A DNA stretch of 8,741 nt, from positions 1 to 8,741 of the forward strand of contig JBMYRC010000161.1 of NCBI GenBank assembly GCA_049601975.1. The letters run 5' to 3'. How positions within the stretch are numbered: the first letter of the stretch is position 1; every line of letters begins with the position of its first letter. Origin of the DNA: UBA6544 sp049601975 (GTDB taxonomy: Bacteria; Pseudomonadota; Alphaproteobacteria; UBA8366). Below, piece after piece: positions 5,721 through 8,741 of the stretch. Below the pieces are notes generated by a model. That model ran no database searches and was not told where the DNA came from. It was given only the letters and a program-made list of their open reading frames with translations. A program made the translations under genes and the position numbers.

Positions 5721-7952
5721 CTATCCGCCGAACTTGTTGTCCCTCGGGAAGCCGCGCGGGGCCATCAAGCCGGCTCCGGCGCGTTTGCCGATGTAGCGCT
5801 GGATGTCCGTCTCGGTTCGGGTGCGGTCGCCGAGTTTCCAAGTGAGGCCGTCTTCCAGCTTAAAGGTTTTGGCGTCATCGAGACCTCCATCCTTGTAGCG
5901 CTGCAGGATATTGCCGCGCCCACGGGACATTTCCGGCAGGTCGGCCAGGGGGAAGATCAATAACTTCCGGTTCTCGCCGACCACAGCGACGTGATCGTGG
6001 CCCTCCTTCATGGGGAAACTGGTTTGAGCTTCCGTTCCGCCAGAGATGTTCAGCACCTGCCTGCCGCTCTTTGTCTGGGCGATCAAGTCATCCTCATTGA
6101 CGACGAAACCGCGACCATCAGAGGCGGCGACCAATATCTTCTGCTTCGGGCGATAAATCGAGAGACCGGCGATATCGTGTTCCTGCGGTAGGTCGAGCAT
6201 CAGGCGTAATGGTTCGCCATGGCCGCGCCCGCCCGGGAGTTTATCGATACCAAGCGTGTAAAACCGCCCGTTCGTCGCGAACACCAGCAGCTTATCGGTG
6301 GTCTGCGCTTGGAGCGCGAAGCGGTGACGGTCACCTTCTTTGAACTTCAACTCGTCCTCGTTCTCAATATGCCCTCTAATCGCCCGCACCCAGCCTTTCA
6401 TGGAGCAGACGACGGTGACCGGCTCGCGCTCGACCATCGCTTCCAGCGGGATGACCACGGCAGAGGGCGGACCGGCAATCTCTGTCCGACGACGGCCCAA
6501 TTCGGTATCCGGGCCGAACGTCTTGCGCAGGTCCTTGAGCTCTCCGGTGATGACCTCCCAGCGCGCCTTCTCGTCCTTCAATAGCGCGATGATATCCGTG
6601 CGCTCTTGTGTCAGAGTGTCGTGCTCGGTGCGGATCTCCATCTCTTCGAGCTTACGCAAATGACGTAGGCGCATATTAAGAACGGCGTCGGCTTGAACAT
6701 CGCTCAGCTTGAAGGCCCGGATCAACTCGCCCTTAGCGTCGTCTTCCTCGCGGATGATGCGGATCACCTCGTCGAGATTCAGATAGGCGATCAGATAGCC
6801 GCCAAGAATTTCCAAACGGCGCTCGATCTTGCCGAGGCGGAAATTCTTGCGCCGTACCAACACCTCATGGCGATGGTCGAGGTAAGCTTGCAGAACCTCG
6901 CGCAGGTTCATCACCCGCGGCACCCGACCATGATCCAGTACGTTCATGTTAAAGGGGAAGCGCGTCTCGAGATCGGTCTGCCGGAACAGTGATTCCATCA
7001 GAACCGCCGGATCGACATTGCGCGTCTTCGGCTCGAGTACGAGGCGAACTTCCTCGGTCGATTCGTCGCGGATATCGTCGAGCATGGTGAGTTTGCGGTT
7101 GTACATCAGCTCGGCAATTTTCTCGACCAGCTTCGCCTTCTGAACCTGATAAGGCATTTCCGTGATGACAATGCGAAAGGCCCCGCCCTTCAGATGTTCG
7201 GTCTCCCACCTCGCGCGGAGGCGAAAACCGCCACGCCCGGTCTTATAGGCCGCGACGACATCCGCGCGGCTCTCGCACATAATGCCGCCGGTCGGGAAGT
7301 CCGGTCCCTGCACCATTTCGACCAATTTATCGATGGTCGCGTTCTTAAACTTGATCAGATGCAGCAGAGCGTTGCACAGCTCCGCCACATTGTGAGGCGG
7401 TATGCTGGTCGCCATACCGACCGCAATGCCCGCGGCGCCGTTCGCCAGTAGGTTAGGGAAATTCGCCGGAAGAACGATCGGCTCGGCACCTTCGCCATCA
7501 TATGTGTCGCGGAAATCGACCGAATCCTCGTCGATGCCTTCCAGCAGTCGGCGCGCAACCTCGGTCATGCGGGCCTCGGTATACCGCATGGCAGCCGCAT
7601 TATCGCCATCAATATTGCCGAAATTCCCCTGACCGTCGACCAATGGGTAGCGGACCGCGAAATCCTGCGCCAAACGTACCATCGCGTCATAGATCGCTGA
7701 GTCGCCATGCGGGTGATATTTACCCATCACGTCGCCGACAATGCGGGCACATTTCTTGAAGCCGCTGTCCGGGTTGAGTCGCAGCTCCCGCATCGCATGC
7801 AACAAGCGGCGATGGACCGGTTTCAGCCCGTCGCGCACATCCGGCAGTGAACGCGCCGTGATGGTCGACATGGCGTAGGACATGTAGCGCTCCGACAGCG
7901 CCTCGGCGAGCGGAACAGGGCGGATTTCTCCGCCGGACTGTGGATCTGACAT
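5721..7952 (-). CDS. parC: DNA topoisomerase IV subunit A (ParC)
   Basis: ParC is the DNA-cleaving subunit of topoisomerase IV, which with ParE decatenates daughter chromosomes. The 743-residue length matches ParC rather than the longer GyrA. The breakage-reunion core begins with LAEALSERYMSYAMSTI (15-31) and DVRDGLKPVHRRLLHAM (38-54). The catalytic Tyr is Y124 with R123 beside it (AAMRYTEARM). The quinolone-resistance region GKYHPHGDSAIYD (77-89) carries S85 and the acidic D89, i.e. no classic resistance change. GIAVGMATSIPPHN (175-188) holds the DNA-bending isoleucine. A coiled-coil region (about 365-480) and a beta-pinwheel C-terminal domain (about 495-743) follow. The canonical GyrA box is absent; only a degenerate GRGRGNILQ-like segment (near 676-684) is seen, supporting ParC over GyrA. 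AGGAGA at 7959-7964, 6 nt upstream, fixes the start. Confidence 0.95.
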   Translation of the reverse strand: MSDPQSGGEIRPVPLAEALSERYMSYAMSTITARSLPDVRDGLKPVHRRLLHAMRELRLNPDSGFKKCARIVGDVMGKYHPHGDSAIYDAMVRLAQDFAVRYPLVDGQGNFGNIDGDNAAAMRYTEARMTEVARRLLEGIDEDSVDFRDTYDGEGAEPIVLPANFPNLLANGAAGIAVGMATSIPPHNVAELCNALLHLIKFKNATIDKLVEMVQGPDFPTGGIMCESRADVVAAYKTGRGGFRLRARWETEHLKGGAFRIVITEMPYQVQKAKLVEKIAELMYNRKLTMLDDIRDESTEEVRLVLEPKTRNVDPAVLMESLFRQTDLETRFPFNMNVLDHGRVPRVMNLREVLQAYLDHRHEVLVRRKNFRLGKIERRLEILGGYLIAYLNLDEVIRIIREEDDAKGELIRAFKLSDVQADAVLNMRLRHLRKLEEMEIRTEHDTLTQERTDIIALLKDEKARWEVITGELKDLRKTFGPDTELGRRRTEIAGPPSAVVIPLEAMVEREPVTVVCSMKGWVRAIRGHIENEDELKFKEGDRHRFALQAQTTDKLLVFATNGRFYTLGIDKLPGGRGHGEPLRLMLDLPQEHDIAGLSIYRPKQKILVAASDGRGFVVNEDDLIAQTKSGRQVLNISGGTEAQTSFPMKEGHDHVAVVGENRKLLIFPLADLPEMSRGRGNILQRYKDGGLDDAKTFKLEDGLTWKLGDRTRTETDIQRYIGKRAGAGLMAPRGFPRDNKFGG

Positions 7953-7971
7953 GGCAATTCTCCTGCGAGAT

Positions 7972-7999
7972 ATAGTACGCAGGCGGCCTTCACACGCAA
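7972..7999 (-). promoter_or_regulatory. Possible sigma-70 promoter of parC
   Basis: On the minus strand TTGCGT (7994-7999) and TACTAT (7972-7977) are separated by 16 nt, resembling -35 and -10 elements just upstream of the parC ribosome binding site. This would give a very short leader. The match is moderate; parC may also be reached by readthrough from znuB, whose stop lies 75 nt upstream. Confidence 0.25.
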
Positions 8000-8027
8000 T
8001 AGCTAGATGTTATTAGGGCGTCATTCC

Positions 8028-8741
8028 CTAGGGCTCGGAGCCCGCTTTTCGCCATCTCGGCGACGCAAAAGCCCGCGCAAGGAGAAACAGACCAAACGCG
8101 ACGACGACAATCGACGGGCCGGACGCGGTATCCCATTGCAATGAGGCTCCAAGACCGCCGGTGACAGATAAAACACCCAACAAGACCGCCATCATGGCCA
8201 TTCGCTCGGGCGTCCGTGCCAAGCTACGGGCCGCGGCGGCAGGGATGATCAACATGGAAATGATCAGCAGAATACCGACGATCTTCATCGAAATGGCGAT
8301 GACCATGGCCAGCAACAGGGTGAACAGCAGACGAGTGCGCTCGACCGCGATCCCCTCGGCGGCGGCGAGTTCCTCATGCACTGTCATCGCCAGGAGAGAA
8401 CGCCAGATCATCATCAGCACGCCAAGCGAGATCGTCCCACCGACATAGATCCAGATCAGGTCGATATGCCCCACCGCCAGGATATCGCCGAACAAGTACC
8501 CCATCAGATCGAGACGTAGATTATCCATAAATCCGACGACGATGACTCCAAGCGCCAAAGAGACATGTGCGAAAATACCGAGCACGGTATCCGAAGCAAG
8601 ATAAGTGTGGCGCTGCAATCCAAAGATACCCATCGCGAACAATACCGCGACCACCAAAATACCGAACAAAGGTTCTACGTCGAACAGAAAGCCAAGTGCC
8701 ACTCCGAGGAGTGCGGCATGCGCGATGGCGGCGCCGAAATA
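8028..8741 (-). CDS. znuB: Zinc/metal ABC transporter permease, ZnuB-like (5' end outside window)
   Basis: This is an ABC-3 family integral membrane permease, the channel component of zinc/manganese importers working with an ATPase (ZnuC) and a periplasmic binding protein (ZnuA). The frame stays open to the window edge: 237 residues are visible, beginning YFGAAIAHAALLGVALGF, which is internal conserved sequence of the family (YFG...SHAALLGVALG in ZnuB). The true start therefore lies beyond 8741; the GTG codon at 8702 is not a start. Further family landmarks are the many hydrophobic helices, EGIAVERTRLLF after the middle of the protein, and KIVGILLIISMLIIPAAAAR near the C-terminal third. The visible part is close to a full ZnuB (about 260 aa). 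Zinc rather than manganese or iron is inferred from overall resemblance only. It runs in the same direction as parC, 75 nt ahead of it. Confidence 0.85.
   Translation of the reverse strand, partial: YFGAAIAHAALLGVALGFLFDVEPLFGILVVAVLFAMGIFGLQRHTYLASDTVLGIFAHVSLALGVIVVGFMDNLRLDLMGYLFGDILAVGHIDLIWIYVGGTISLGVLMMIWRSLLAMTVHEELAAAEGIAVERTRLLFTLLLAMVIAISMKIVGILLIISMLIIPAAAARSLARTPERMAMMAVLLGVLSVTGGLGASLQWDTASGPSIVVVAFGLFLLARAFASPRWRKAGSEP

Noticed and set aside
8031..8043. Hairpin GGGCT-CGG-AGCCC at the 3' end of znuB
   Set aside because: In the minus-strand direction of transcription it is followed by TAGGGAATGA, not a T-run; the T-run lies on the side that is upstream for znuB.
1..8741. CRISPR arrays, tRNA/rRNA genes, insertion sequences, toxin-antitoxin or defence genes
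   Set aside because: No regularly spaced repeats, no cloverleaf or rRNA signature, no transposase or defence domains recognised on either strand.

Overview
The window reads as chromosomal DNA from a flagellated alphaproteobacterium. The evidence is the LafT/LafU-like proton-type stator genes, an RDD membrane protein gene directly upstream of a bacterial arginyl/leucyl-transferase gene (bpt), and an alphaproteobacterial-type ParC of 743 residues nearby. The order RDD - bpt - parC is one I associate with alphaproteobacteria. No genus can be named from the sequence alone. By eye the first ~3.5 kb (motility genes and RDD gene) are richer in A/T and use more A/T-ending codons than the GC-rich remainder; I did not compute this.

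Layout. Positions 1-148 are an upstream region with a sigma-54-like promoter candidate. 149-2898 (+) is a motility operon: one motA followed by two consecutive, different motB genes, the second starting 3 nt after the first ends. 2978-4298 (+) holds an RDD-family membrane protein and bpt, an N-degron-tagging aminoacyl-transferase. 4295-4705 (-) is a Rid/YjgF-family gene that appears broken by an in-frame amber codon at position 12. Its 3' end overlaps the end of bpt by 4 nt. 4785-5684 (+) is an ornithine cyclodeaminase/mu-crystallin-family gene divergent from the Rid gene. 5721-7952 (-) is parC (topoisomerase IV subunit A). 8028-8741 (-) is the 3' part of a znuB-like ABC-3 family metal permease, running off the right edge.

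How they work together. MotA and one or both MotB proteins form the ion channel and torque unit of the flagellar motor; one MotA supply with two MotB paralogues suggests mixed or alternative stators. The divergent Rid/mu-crystallin pair looks like an imine-metabolism module, with one partner degraded here. The parC and znuB genes are ordinary housekeeping/transport genes on the minus strand.

The most interesting points are the tandem motB pair (one copy carrying a hexaproline run just before its membrane anchor) and the nonsense-interrupted Rid gene, which also lacks the family's catalytic arginine. I saw no CRISPR array, tRNA, rRNA or insertion sequence, and nothing that clearly amounts to a new defence or mobile system.
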